This document shows positions 40,999 to 49,269 of a stretch of 64,000 bases of DNA, in pieces (the first letter of the stretch is position 1; every line of letters begins with the position of its first letter). Origin of the DNA: Mycolicibacterium insubricum (GTDB lineage Bacteria > Actinomycetota > Actinomycetes > Mycobacteriales > Mycobacteriaceae); contig NZ_AP022618.1 in the NCBI RefSeq assembly GCF_010731615.1, forward strand, positions 1,984,001 through 2,048,000, read 5' to 3'. The position numbers were made by a program, and so were the translations under genes. Below the pieces are notes generated by a model. It saw nothing but the letters and a program-made list of their open reading frames with translations. It searched no databases and was not told the origin of the DNA.

Positions 40999-43631
40999 GT
41001 TCTAAAATCGCTGATATGGGGGACCGCTGGCCGCTCACCGGGCGGTGTGAGGAACTGCGGTTGATTACCGATGCACTCGCCGACGGTGAGTGCCGGGGCG
41101 TCGCGATCGCCGGGCGGGCCGGCGTCGGCAAGACCAGGCTGGCGCGTGAGGTCGCGGACGGACTGGCCGCCGCCGGTTGGGCCGTCGCCCGGCTGGCCGG
41201 TACGGCGACCGGCCGATCGGTCCCGCTGGGCGCCTTCGCGGGGTGGATCGACGATTTCGACGCGAACCCGCTGGCGATGGCGCACCAGGTGATCACCGCG
41301 CTGACGGCGCGTGCTGGAGCGGCCCGGTTGCTGGTGGTGGTCGACGACGTGCACCTACTCGATGACTTGTCTGCGCTGGCCGTGCATCAACTCGTGAACC
41401 ACGAGGTTGCCACGGTCGTCGCCACCGTCCGTACCGCCGAGCCCTCCGCCGACGCGGTGTCTCTGTTGTGGAAGGACCGTGTGCTGCGGCGCATCGAGCT
41501 GCAGCCGCTGTCACAACCGGAGTCCGAGGCCTTGCTGGTGTCGGTCCTCGGCGCGGTGAGCCCCGACTGTGCGCATCGAATGTGGAAGTTGACGCGCGGC
41601 AACGTGCTGTTTCTGCGCCACCTGGTGGAACAGGAGCTCGCCGCGGGACGATTGGTGTCGGCGGAGGGACAGTTGCATTGGATGACCGGGCTGTCGGTGT
41701 CGCCGACGCTCGTCGAACTGGTCGAAGCGCAGATCGGCGCAGTTCCCGGCGATGTCCGGGACGTCGTCGACCTGGTGGCGGTGGCCGAGCCCGTCGAACG
41801 GAGCTGCCTGGAGTCGCTGGCCGGTGTGCGCGCTGTGGAGGCCGCCGAGGAGCGCGGGCTGATCCGGGCGACACCGGAAGCCGATCTCGTCTACGTCGGC
41901 CACCCGCTCTACGGTGAGATCCGGCTGGAACAGTGCGGCGGGCTGCGTCTGCGACGGTTGCGCGGTGAGCTTGCCACGCTCATGGCACGAGATCCGTCGC
42001 GGGTGGATCCGCTGCGTCTCGGCATGCTGTGGCTGGATTCCGATCTTCCTCCGGACGTCGCGGTGTTGTCCCGCGCAGCGGGGATCGCGCGGTCGCGGCT
42101 CGACCTCCCGTTGGCCGAACGTTTCGCACGGGCGGCACTGGCGGCGGGAACGGACCCGCCGGCCGTGGTTGCCCTGGCCTACGTGCTGTTTCTGCAGGAG
42201 AAGGGCGCCGAAACCGAGCGGCTCCTCGACAGCCTCGATCTACCCGAACCACACGACGATCATCTCGTCACGCCCGCCGTCCTGCGGGCCGCGAACCTGC
42301 TGTGGGTTTTGCGGCGACCCGATGAATCCCGGGCGGTGATCGACGCTGCACTCGAGCGCGGCGATCCCGGGGCCCAACGACACCTGCGGGCGTTCCGGGC
42401 GGTCCAGCTGGTGCTTGCGGCGCATCCCGCGGCCGCGCTGGACGCACTGTCGCGCATCGACATCGGCCGACTCGACCCCTTCGGCCAGACGCTGGCCAGG
42501 TGCGCAGAAGTCATCGCATTCGGCGATCTGGGACGGACCGACGAGGCGGTCCGGTCTGCCGCCGCCGGGTATGCGGTCGTCGCCGCTTCGCCCCAGGACG
42601 GCTTCCAGGGCACCGGCCTGTCGGAGTTTCACGCCTTTGCCCTGTTGGCCGCCGGCCACGTCGGTGATGCCCTCGCCATCGCCCGGGAGCGCCACCGACT
42701 GTGCGCGAAGCTGCCGGGGATGGTGTCGGCGATGGCATCGGCGTTACTCGGTATGACGGCATTGGGCGGCGGCGACCTGCCGACCGCCCTGCGTTGTTTC
42801 GATACGGCGGCCGCGGGCATCGGCAGCTACGGCGAGGTCAGCGGGATCTACTACCGATTCAAGATCTCGGCTACCGAAGCACTGGCACGCAGCGGGCAGG
42901 TCGACGCCGCGGTCGCGGCACTGGCGCAGCTGACCGACACCAGACACCCTGCCTACGACTATGTCGAATCGGGTCGCCTGTTGGCGACCGCGTGGGTGGC
43001 CGCGGCGCGCGGACGCGCCGGCGAGGCCCGCGCCGCCGCCGCCGAGGCGGCCGAATTCGCCGCGCGGCACGGCCAGCCGGCCCGGGAGGTGCTGTGCCTG
43101 CAGGCTGCCGTCCAGCTCGGCGACGTGACCGTCGCCGGCCGCCTGGCCGAACTGGCGGCGCTGGTCGACGGGCCACGGGCGGGCATCGCCGCCCGCTACG
43201 GTGCAGCGCTGGCCGACGGCGATGCGCACGGGCTGGAAGCGGCGTCGTGCGAGTTCGAGGCCAGCGGTGATCGGCTGGCTGCCGCCGACGCCGCCGCACA
43301 GGCCGCGGCGGTCTACCGCCAGTCCGGTTTACGCGGCAGTGCACTGACGGCCGCCGGCCGCGCCGGTCGGCTCGCGCAGGACTGCGGCGGGGCGGTGAGC
43401 CCGGCGCTGCTCGCCGCCAGCGTCACCCTGCCGCTGACCGAACGGGAACGCGAAATCGCCCTGTTGGTGGCTCGTGGACTGTCCAATCGTGATATCGCGC
43501 AGGCGATGTCGTTGTCGGTGCGCACCGTCGAAGGCCATATCTACCGGGCTACCGTCAAGGCCGGTGTCACCACGCGGGCCGAATTGTCCTCGGCGGTCGC
43601 GCAGTATCCGCGACTGCCGGTGTCGGGCTGA
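40995..43631 (+). CDS. Large LuxR-family regulator with STAND-type ATPase and TPR-like domains (MalT-like)
   Basis: 878 residues. Walker A GRAGVGKT is at 40-47, and Walker B is LLVVVDDVHLL near 115-125. A long helical repeat region follows (about 330-800). A C-terminal LuxR HTH sits at about 813-870: LPLTEREREIALLVARGLSN, then RDIAQAMSLSVRTVEGHIYR. Such signal-transduction ATPases oligomerise on binding an inducer and activate promoters bearing directly repeated boxes. TTG start by overlap with the small HTH gene; ATG 41016 is an alternative. The probable master regulator of the island; the inducer is unknown. Confidence 0.9.
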   Translation: MSSKIADMGDRWPLTGRCEELRLITDALADGECRGVAIAGRAGVGKTRLAREVADGLAAAGWAVARLAGTATGRSVPLGAFAGWIDDFDANPLAMAHQVITALTARAGAARLLVVVDDVHLLDDLSALAVHQLVNHEVATVVATVRTAEPSADAVSLLWKDRVLRRIELQPLSQPESEALLVSVLGAVSPDCAHRMWKLTRGNVLFLRHLVEQELAAGRLVSAEGQLHWMTGLSVSPTLVELVEAQIGAVPGDVRDVVDLVAVAEPVERSCLESLAGVRAVEAAEERGLIRATPEADLVYVGHPLYGEIRLEQCGGLRLRRLRGELATLMARDPSRVDPLRLGMLWLDSDLPPDVAVLSRAAGIARSRLDLPLAERFARAALAAGTDPPAVVALAYVLFLQEKGAETERLLDSLDLPEPHDDHLVTPAVLRAANLLWVLRRPDESRAVIDAALERGDPGAQRHLRAFRAVQLVLAAHPAAALDALSRIDIGRLDPFGQTLARCAEVIAFGDLGRTDEAVRSAAAGYAVVAASPQDGFQGTGLSEFHAFALLAAGHVGDALAIARERHRLCAKLPGMVSAMASALLGMTALGGGDLPTALRCFDTAAAGIGSYGEVSGIYYRFKISATEALARSGQVDAAVAALAQLTDTRHPAYDYVESGRLLATAWVAAARGRAGEARAAAAEAAEFAARHGQPAREVLCLQAAVQLGDVTVAGRLAELAALVDGPRAGIAARYGAALADGDAHGLEAASCEFEASGDRLAAADAAAQAAAVYRQSGLRGSALTAAGRAGRLAQDCGGAVSPALLAASVTLPLTEREREIALLVARGLSNRDIAQAMSLSVRTVEGHIYRATVKAGVTTRAELSSAVAQYPRLPVSG

Positions 43632-43648
43632 CGGGCCGCGGCACGGGT

Positions 43649-44122
43649 TCATCCGGTGGGTATCGTCTGCTGCGCGTCGGCGTAATCGTCACTGCAGTGC
43701 AGCTTGATGACGACATTGGCCGGCGCGGTGTTCCAGTTCGTCGCGGTCCCCTCCGCGCCGACGTAGACACCTTTCAGCTCCACCCAATCAGCGGCACCGC
43801 GCATGGTGACACCGACGCCGCCGTTCTCGAAGACGTCGACGCCGCGCGGTACCACCCGGCCGAGTGCGGTCGGATAGATCCGATTCACCAGGTAAGGCAG
43901 ATACCGGCCGTCTACGGCCTTGTTGCCCGGACAGCGCAGACTGACCTTGATCGAATCCGACCCATTGATGGTGTAGGTCTGCTCGACCGACCCTTCGGCG
44001 GCCGATGCGGACCCGGCTCCGATGAGCGCGGCTCCTGCGGTCGCCGACGTCCACACGGTGGCGATGAGCACGGCGTTCACCAGGTGGCGCCGGTGATGAT
44101 TGGTGTTGGTGTTGGTGACCAT
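43649..44122 (-). CDS. GTATNW-family small exported protein, paralogue E
   Basis: 157 residues. Signal ends near SASAAEG. Landmarks: VSLRCPGNKAVDGRYLPYLV, GRVVPRGVDVFENGGVGVTM, GTATNW, VVIKLHC. A longer insertion after the first Cys and an 11-residue tail are particular to this copy. It begins 4 bp after the CAP-domain gene stop on the same strand, so the two form an operon. Convergent with the regulator. Confidence 0.8.
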   Translation of the reverse strand: MVTNTNTNHHRRHLVNAVLIATVWTSATAGAALIGAGSASAAEGSVEQTYTINGSDSIKVSLRCPGNKAVDGRYLPYLVNRIYPTALGRVVPRGVDVFENGGVGVTMRGAADWVELKGVYVGAEGTATNWNTAPANVVIKLHCSDDYADAQQTIPTG

Positions 44123-44126
44123 GATC

Positions 44127-44612
44127 TCAGTGCCTCGCGAAGTTTCCGACGTAGTAGGTTTGCGAGCCGCCGGTGGCCTCGGCAAACCCGGCATCGGTGT
44201 AGGAGCAATCCAGCATCTGCCGACGGTGCGTGGGGCTGTTCATCCAGGCGTTCACCGCGGCGGATTCGCTTGTGCCGCGGTAGATGTTCTCCGCCCAACC
44301 GCGCAGCGGCGCGTAGCCGGCGCCCTGGATGCGAGTCTGCTCGGTGGACTTGTCCGAGCCGTCGTGGGACATGCTGCCGGTAGCGGCGATGTCGTCGACA
44401 TGACGCTCGGCCGCCGCCACCAGATTGTCGTTCATGGTCAGCGGTTGGCAGTGGTTCGCCACCCGCTTGTCGTTGACGAGGTTGAGTAGGGTCTGCGGAT
44501 CGGCGTGCGCCGTACCCGAGCCGGCGATCAGGACGGCCGGCCCGGCCATCGCGATGGTCGCCGCCACTCCGGCGAGAAACAACTTGGTGTGGTTGACAGG
44601 TCTTGCGGTCAT
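44127..44612 (-). CDS. Secreted CAP/SCP-domain protein
   Basis: 161 residues. Signal peptide ends near GTAHADP. CAP (cysteine-rich secretory/SCP) features: LLNLVNDKRVANHCQPLTMN, ERHVDDIAATGSMSHDGSD, GWAENIYRG and AWMNSPTHRRQMLDCSYTDAGFAEA, with YYVGNFAR at the end. His in SHDG and Glu in AENI are the usual cavity residues. Two cysteines (NHC, DCS) probably pair. Bacterial CAP proteins are exported and act at the wall or on other cells; the biochemical role is open. RBS GAGAGGA. Confidence 0.88.
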   Translation of the reverse strand: MTARPVNHTKLFLAGVAATIAMAGPAVLIAGSGTAHADPQTLLNLVNDKRVANHCQPLTMNDNLVAAAERHVDDIAATGSMSHDGSDKSTEQTRIQGAGYAPLRGWAENIYRGTSESAAVNAWMNSPTHRRQMLDCSYTDAGFAEATGGSQTYYVGNFARH

Positions 44613-44807
44613 GTCCGGTCCTCTCGTAGGTGGGTTCTTCGGACTGCTGAGACCACCGTGGCACTTTCGATCGGACTCCGTTGTCGGCCGAATGGCTATG
44701 CGGCGGACCAATTTCACGTCCACCGATCGGTGGACTGCGGTCTGAAGTCCGCCCTGGCGCCCTCAGTGTGACGGCTCCGGGCGTCGGTGGGATCAGGCTC
44801 GGAGAAA

Positions 44808-44840
44808 AACAGGTAGTCGGATCCCACAACAGGTAGTCGG
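44808..44840 (+). promoter_or_regulatory. Two GGTAGTCG boxes before paralogues F and G
   Basis: The 13-mer aacaggtagtcgg occurs at 44808-44820 and again at 44828-44840, exactly 20 bp apart, as in the triads near 40.6 kb. A third, degenerate ctgagtcc follows 30 bp later (44862). The 460-bp region 44613-45072 holds nothing else I can recognise; the boxes point towards the rightward F-G-lipoprotein operon. Confidence 0.65.
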
Positions 44841-45072
44841 TGTTGTTGATCGCGTCCTCAACTGAGTCCTACCGTTGGTGAAGGTAGCCGCGGAAAAGGG
44901 GATGCGGCGGTGAATTGCGTGCCTGCCCGGAGGTCGGCGACGCGCACTTCGTCGCGGTGTGTCCCCCGACCGGGGGAGCAACGGTTCATCCGCCGATCGG
45001 GCCGGCCGGTGGACAGACGCGGCTTCCTGCTGTTGCCAAGGTTGAGGGAAGCAGGCAGTCAGGAGAATTCAC

Positions 45073-45459
45073 ATGAACGTCGGAACGGGAAACAGCTGGC
45101 GGCGGGCAATGACCGCCACGGTTGTGCTGGCGTCGGCGACGCTGGGCAGCTCGATCGTGGGCATCGGAGTCGCCTCGGCCACCGACACCACGGTCGAGCA
45201 GACCTTCACTCTCAGCGGATTGAACTCGATCAAGGTGTACGTCTACTGCCCGCAAGAGGCGAAGTACTTCCTCAACCACGATTACACGCCGGGTCGTGCG
45301 GTCCAGAAGGGCGTCGAGGTGATCGAGAGCGGGGGCATCGGGGTCAGCATTGCCAACAACTCCGGCACCGCCACGAACTGGAACGTCTCCACCAGCGAGC
45401 TCAAGATCATCACCCATTGCACCTCAGACGTCACCAAGGCCGCCCAGGGGCAGTACTGA
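45073..45459 (+). CDS. GTATNW-family small exported protein, paralogue F
   Basis: 128 residues, the shortest copy. Signal peptide ends near GVASATD. Landmarks: VYVYCPQEAKYFL, GRAVQKGVEVIESGGIGVSI, GTATNW, LKIITHC. The linker between GGIGV and GTATNW is only a few residues. Its signal peptide is nearly identical to that of paralogue G (TATVVLASATLGSSI, AATVVLASATLGSSI), a sign of recent tandem duplication. RBS AGGAGA. Confidence 0.82.
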   Translation: MNVGTGNSWRRAMTATVVLASATLGSSIVGIGVASATDTTVEQTFTLSGLNSIKVYVYCPQEAKYFLNHDYTPGRAVQKGVEVIESGGIGVSIANNSGTATNWNVSTSELKIITHCTSDVTKAAQGQY

Positions 45460-45521
45460 TGCCGCGGACCAACCGATTCGACCGGGCCGGACGAAACGCA
45501 CAGCTGGAAAGGGAAATCGAG

Positions 45522-45980
45522 ATGAACGCAGGTGTGAGTAACAGCTGGCAGCGGGCAATCGCCGCCACGGTTGTGCTGGCGTCGGCGACGCTGGGCAGCT
45601 CGATCCTGGGCACCGGCGTCGCCTCGGCCACCGACACCACGGTCGAGAAGACCTACTCCATGACGGCATTGGACACGATCCCGGTGGTGATCGTTTGCCC
45701 GCCGGAGGCGAAGTATCTGACGAGAGGCCACCTCGCGCCGGGCCGCATCGTCCCGGATGGCATCGAGGTGATCGAGGACGGCGGCATCGGGGTCAATATG
45801 AATAGCCACTACGGCGCGCGCGAGGAGGGCCGCGCCCGATCGGGTGCGACCATCATCGTGGAACCGATCAATGGCGGCGAAGGCACGGCCACAAACTGGA
45901 ACACCTTCGGTCGCAAGGTCAAGCTGATCGCCCATTGCACCTCCGACAAGAACAAGTCTTGGCTGGATGACGGCTCCTGA
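45522..45980 (+). CDS. GTATNW-family small exported protein, paralogue G
   Basis: 152 residues. Same signal peptide as F. Landmarks: VVIVCPPEAKYL, GRIVPDGIEVIEDGGIGVNM, GTATNW, KLIAHC. An insertion of about 30 residues rich in Gly/Arg/Ile (YGAREEGRARSGATIIV) before GTATNW sets it apart. RBS AAAGGGA. Its stop overlaps an ATG (TGATG) 36 bp before the lipoprotein start. Confidence 0.82.
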   Translation: MNAGVSNSWQRAIAATVVLASATLGSSILGTGVASATDTTVEKTYSMTALDTIPVVIVCPPEAKYLTRGHLAPGRIVPDGIEVIEDGGIGVNMNSHYGAREEGRARSGATIIVEPINGGEGTATNWNTFGRKVKLIAHCTSDKNKSWLDDGS

Positions 45981-46015
45981 TGCTGCGAACCACCGTATTG
46001 GACAGGGAGAGATCA

Positions 46016-46549
46016 ATGCGAAAGCTTTCTGCGATCGCGGTACTGGCGGTGGCACTGCTGGGCGCCGGTTGCTCGAAGGACTCGTCGAACGCCCCGGTCA
46101 CGACCACCGTGACCGTGACCACGCCGACCGTGTCCGGCACCCCGACGACGACGGCCGGTGTCCCGGCTCCCGCCCCGACGCGGACCTGGGGGACCGCGCC
46201 GCGTTCGGCGCCGGCCGCTACCTCGGGGTCGGTGGCCACCACGTCGAAGTCGGGCACGGCCGCGCCGTCCACATCGTCGACCGGGTCGGCGCCGTCCTCG
46301 ACGTTGCCGCCGCCGGTTCTGCCGCCGTCGGGCACCGATCTCGGGCCCTGCGAGGGCCGAGAGGTGTGTCCCGGGGAGAACCCGGCCCCGGCCAACCAGG
46401 GTCCGGCGGCACCGGCGAACGAGGTACCGGCCAACCCGGCCCCGGCCGCTCCGGCCAATGAAGCTCCGGCGGCGCCCGCGAACGCGGTCCCCGCCAACCC
46501 GGCTCCGGCCAATGAGGCCCCGGCGAACGTCGCGCCGGCCAACGGATAA
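46016..46549 (+). CDS. Lipoprotein with Thr/Ser/Pro-rich stalk and PANPAPA-type repeat tail
   Basis: 177 residues. Lipobox ALLGAGC places the acylated Cys at about residue 18. The following stretch is Thr/Ser/Pro-rich (TTTVTVTTPTVSGTPTTT), then a short Cys pair (GPCEGREVCPG). The last 50 residues are imperfect 5-8-residue repeats of PANPAPA, APANEAPA and APANEVPA. No catalytic domain is visible: a tethered wall-spanning stalk is the simplest reading. RBS GGGAGAG. Last gene of the F-G operon. Confidence 0.75.
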   Translation: MRKLSAIAVLAVALLGAGCSKDSSNAPVTTTVTVTTPTVSGTPTTTAGVPAPAPTRTWGTAPRSAPAATSGSVATTSKSGTAAPSTSSTGSAPSSTLPPPVLPPSGTDLGPCEGREVCPGENPAPANQGPAAPANEVPANPAPAAPANEAPAAPANAVPANPAPANEAPANVAPANG

Positions 46550-46565
46550 CCACCCGAGTGCCGCA

Positions 46566-46590
46566 CCGCACACCTGAAGTAGGTGTGCGG
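46566..46590 (+). terminator. Hairpin terminator at the right end of the island
   Basis: A perfect 10-bp stem (ccgcacacct / aggtgtgcgg) with a gaagt loop, between the lipoprotein stop and the gatC promoter. Confidence 0.7.
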
Positions 46591-46630
46591 CGCGGGTCGT
46601 GACGGTGGCGATTGACTAGGCTTGGTGCTC

Positions 46631-46930
46631 GTGTCGCAAATCTCCCGAGACGACGTCGCGCACCTGGCCCGGCTGGCCCGGCTGACGCTGACCGACGACG
46701 AACTGGACAGCTTCTCCGGCCAACTGGACGCGATCCTCGATCACGTCGGGCGGATCCAGTCCGTCGACGTCACCGGGGTGCGGCCCACCGACAACCCGCT
46801 CAAGTCGGTGAACGTCACCCGGCCCGACGTCGTCGTCCCCAGCCTGACCCAGGACCAGGCGTTGCAGGAGGCACCGGCATCGGCCGACGGCCGGTTCGCC
46901 GTCCCGCAGATCCTGGGGGAGGGCGAATGA
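46631..46930 (+). CDS. gatC: Asp/Glu-tRNA(Asn/Gln) amidotransferase subunit C
   Basis: 99 residues from the GTG at 46631 ([17 protein letters not shown], the family start). GRFAVPQIL is the usual C-terminal signature that clamps GatA to GatB. Its stop overlaps the gatA ATG. A TAGGCT -10-like element at 46617-46622 lies just upstream, so the leader is very short and the gat operon has its own promoter at the island border. Confidence 0.94.
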   Translation: MSQISRDDVAHLARLARLTLTDDELDSFSGQLDAILDHVGRIQSVDVTGVRPTDNPLKSVNVTRPDVVVPSLTQDQALQEAPASADGRFAVPQILGEGE

Positions 46931-48414
46931 GCGCCGACGACCTCACCCGCCTCGATGCCGCGACGCTGGCCGCCGGGATCGCCGCCGGCGAACTGTCCTC
47001 GGTGGAGGTGACCCGGGCCCACCTGGACCGGATCGCGGCCACCGACGCCGACTACAACGCCTTTCTGCACGTGGCACCCGAGCAGGCCCTGGCCGCCGCC
47101 GCCGAGGTCGACAGGACCGTCGCCGCCGGGGAAACACTGCCGTCGTCGCTGGCCGGGGTGCCGCTGGCGCTCAAGGACGTGTTCACCACCACCGATATGC
47201 CCACCACCGCCGGGTCGAAGATTCTGGCGGGCTGGCGTTCCCCGTACGACGCGACGGTGACCGCGCGGCTGCGAGCCGCCGGCATCCCGATCCTGGGCAA
47301 GACCAACATGGATGAGTTCGCGATGGGCTCCTCCACCGAGAACTCCGCCTACGGCCCGACCCGCAACCCCTGGGACACCGACCGCGTTCCCGGCGGGTCC
47401 GGCGGCGGCAGCGCCGCGGCCCTGGCGGCATTCCAGGCGCCGCTGGCCATCGGCACCGACACCGGCGGTTCGATCCGCCAGCCCGCCGCGCTGACCGCGA
47501 CCGTCGGCGTCAAACCCACCTACGGCACCGTCAGCCGCTACGGGCTGATCGCCTGCGCGTCGTCGCTGGACCAGGGCGGCCCGTGCGCGCGCACCGTGCT
47601 CGACACCGCGCTTCTGCACGAGGTCATCGCCGGGCACGATCCGCGCGACTCCACCTCGGTACCCGCGGCGGTTCCCGACGTCGTCGCCGCGGCGAGGGCC
47701 GGCGCGAACGGTGACCTGAGCGGCGTGCGGGTCGGCGTGGTCGCCCAGCTGCACCGCGGCGAGGGCTACCAGCCCGGCGTGCTGGAGTCGTTCAACGCCG
47801 CCGTCGAGCAGCTACGGGAACTCGGCGCGCAGATCAGCGAGGTGGACTGCCCGCACATCGACCAGTCGATGGCGGCCTACTACCTGATCCTGCCGTCGGA
47901 GGTCTCCAGCAACCTGGCGCGCTTCGACGCGATGCGCTACGGCCTGCGCGTCGGCGACGACGGCACACACAGCGCCGAAGAGGTCATGGCGCTGACCCGG
48001 GAAGCCGGGTTCGGCCCGGAAGTCAAGCGCCGCATCATGATCGGCACCTATGCGCTGTCCGCCGGGTACTACGACGCTTACTACAATCAGGCGCAGAAGG
48101 TCCGCACCCTGATCGCCGACGACCTGAACCGGGCGTACGAGTCCGTCGACGTGCTGATCAGCCCGACCACCCCGACCACCGCCTTCCGGCTGGGGGAAAA
48201 GGTCGACGACCCGCTGGCGATGTATCTGTTCGACCTGTGCACCCTGCCGCTGAACCTGGCCGGGCATGCCGGTATGTCGGTGCCCTCGGGGCTGTCGGCC
48301 GACGACGGGCTGCCGGTCGGCCTGCAGATCATGGCCCCGGCGCTGGCCGACGACCGGCTGTACCGGGTCGGCGCCGCGTATGAGGCCGTACGCGCCCCCA
48401 TCGCGCTGCCGTAA
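46927..48414 (+). CDS. gatA: Asp/Glu-tRNA amidotransferase subunit A
   Basis: 495 residues of the amidase-signature family. Catalytic Lys in LALKDVF and Ser-cisSer in [11 protein letters not shown] and [10 protein letters not shown]. It releases ammonia from glutamine for transamidation of Glu-tRNA(Gln) and Asp-tRNA(Asn). ATG overlaps the gatC stop by 4 nt. In M. tuberculosis the next gene is pfkA, then gatB; here pfkA is absent. Confidence 0.96.
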   Translation: MSADDLTRLDAATLAAGIAAGELSSVEVTRAHLDRIAATDADYNAFLHVAPEQALAAAAEVDRTVAAGETLPSSLAGVPLALKDVFTTTDMPTTAGSKILAGWRSPYDATVTARLRAAGIPILGKTNMDEFAMGSSTENSAYGPTRNPWDTDRVPGGSGGGSAAALAAFQAPLAIGTDTGGSIRQPAALTATVGVKPTYGTVSRYGLIACASSLDQGGPCARTVLDTALLHEVIAGHDPRDSTSVPAAVPDVVAAARAGANGDLSGVRVGVVAQLHRGEGYQPGVLESFNAAVEQLRELGAQISEVDCPHIDQSMAAYYLILPSEVSSNLARFDAMRYGLRVGDDGTHSAEEVMALTREAGFGPEVKRRIMIGTYALSAGYYDAYYNQAQKVRTLIADDLNRAYESVDVLISPTTPTTAFRLGEKVDDPLAMYLFDLCTLPLNLAGHAGMSVPSGLSADDGLPVGLQIMAPALADDRLYRVGAAYEAVRAPIALP

Positions 48415-48431
48415 CCGAACCGACGTCGAGG

Positions 48432-49079
48432 TCAGTCGGCCCCGGGGGCCGCGGCAAACCAGGCGGTGGTCACCGTGCGGGTCTGCGGCGCGGGGTAGTC
48501 GGCGTTCGGATCGTCGGTTGCACCCACCAGCACGGTCCACTGCGACTGGTCCCGGTTGATGGTGGCCGGGCGGTTCGGGCTGGTCCTGCGCAGCACGTTG
48601 ACCGTGCCGGTGCACGAGTAGGCCAGTTCGTAGCCGTCCTTGCGGACGTGCGCGCCGCCGGGTCCACCGGCGTACCCGCGGCACCGGCTGCCGTCGTCGA
48701 GTTCGATGGCGAACGGGGTCGGCGTGGAGATCGGGGTGACTGCGGGCAGGGTGCCGTCGTAGGTCACCCGGTGCAGTATGCGCGCCCACGGGTCACCGGC
48801 GCACAGCAGCGATCCGGGTGTGGCGGTCCAGCACACGTCGGCCGACGCCGCGGTGGGGTAGCAGGAGTAGACGCCGGCGGTGACCGCGGCCGGTGACGGG
48901 TTGCTGCAGTCGCTGACCTGGGCCGCCGATCCGCTCACCCGGTAGCCGTTGGCCGGCTGGCCCTGGGCGTTCACCGCGGTGACATTGACCATGGCGGTCG
49001 CCGGTGCGGCCTGGGCGGGCGCCGCCGCCGTGATCCCGGCCAACGCCAGGACTGCGGCGGGTAACGTCGTGATTCGCAT
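48432..49079 (-). CDS. Exported protein of unknown function in the pfkA position
   Basis: 215 residues with a Sec signal (MRITTLPAAVLALAGITAA, cleavage near AQAAPA). The mature part carries six or more cysteines (SDCSNP, YSCYPT, DVCWT, LLCAGD, SRCRG, YSCTG), suggesting a disulfide-rich beta domain. I recognise no named family. It is opposed to gatA and gatB, between which pfkA lies in M. tuberculosis. Confidence 0.75.
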   Translation of the reverse strand: MRITTLPAAVLALAGITAAAPAQAAPATAMVNVTAVNAQGQPANGYRVSGSAAQVSDCSNPSPAAVTAGVYSCYPTAASADVCWTATPGSLLCAGDPWARILHRVTYDGTLPAVTPISTPTPFAIELDDGSRCRGYAGGPGGAHVRKDGYELAYSCTGTVNVLRRTSPNRPATINRDQSQWTVLVGATDDPNADYPAPQTRTVTTAWFAAAPGAD

Positions 49080-49114
49080 ATCCCGAGGGTAAGGGACGCC
49101 GGTCATCGCATCGG

Positions 49115-49269
49115 GCGCTTATTTTGCCGGCCTTCCCGGGTTCACCTATCCGGACTTCCCGTTCCGCTCGTTGATCCTGCCGGAACTGTTCGGCCTGCCG
49201 CCGCAGGTCGCCGACCTGCAATTTCAGCTTGTCGACCCGGCTCTTGAGGTCACCGGGTTTGTCCGCCAT
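49115..49269 (-). other. Possible small coiled-coil gene or remnant
   Basis: From an ATG at 49269 on the minus strand the reading frame gives a Lys/Arg/Glu/Gln-rich heptad-like segment (DLKSRVDKLKLQVGDLRRQ, then RAEREVRIGEPGKAGK) unlike a shadow frame. After AGK it runs on into sequence out of phase with the exported protein at 48432. One base fewer in the AAAA run near 49122 would end it at TAA after about 50 residues. Either a frameshifted small gene or chance; no homologue can be checked here. Confidence 0.3.

Noticed and set aside
37609..45980. The paralogue array as a toxin-immunity or CRISPR-like repeat system
   Set aside because: The repeats are protein paralogues with full signal peptides, not DNA repeats, and no membrane or cytosolic immunity genes accompany them; a toxin role remains unproven.
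48494..48501. An exact GGTAGTCG inside the exported-protein gene near gatA
   Set aside because: A single copy within coding sequence, with no partner box at 20 or 31 bp; expected by chance about once or twice in this length.
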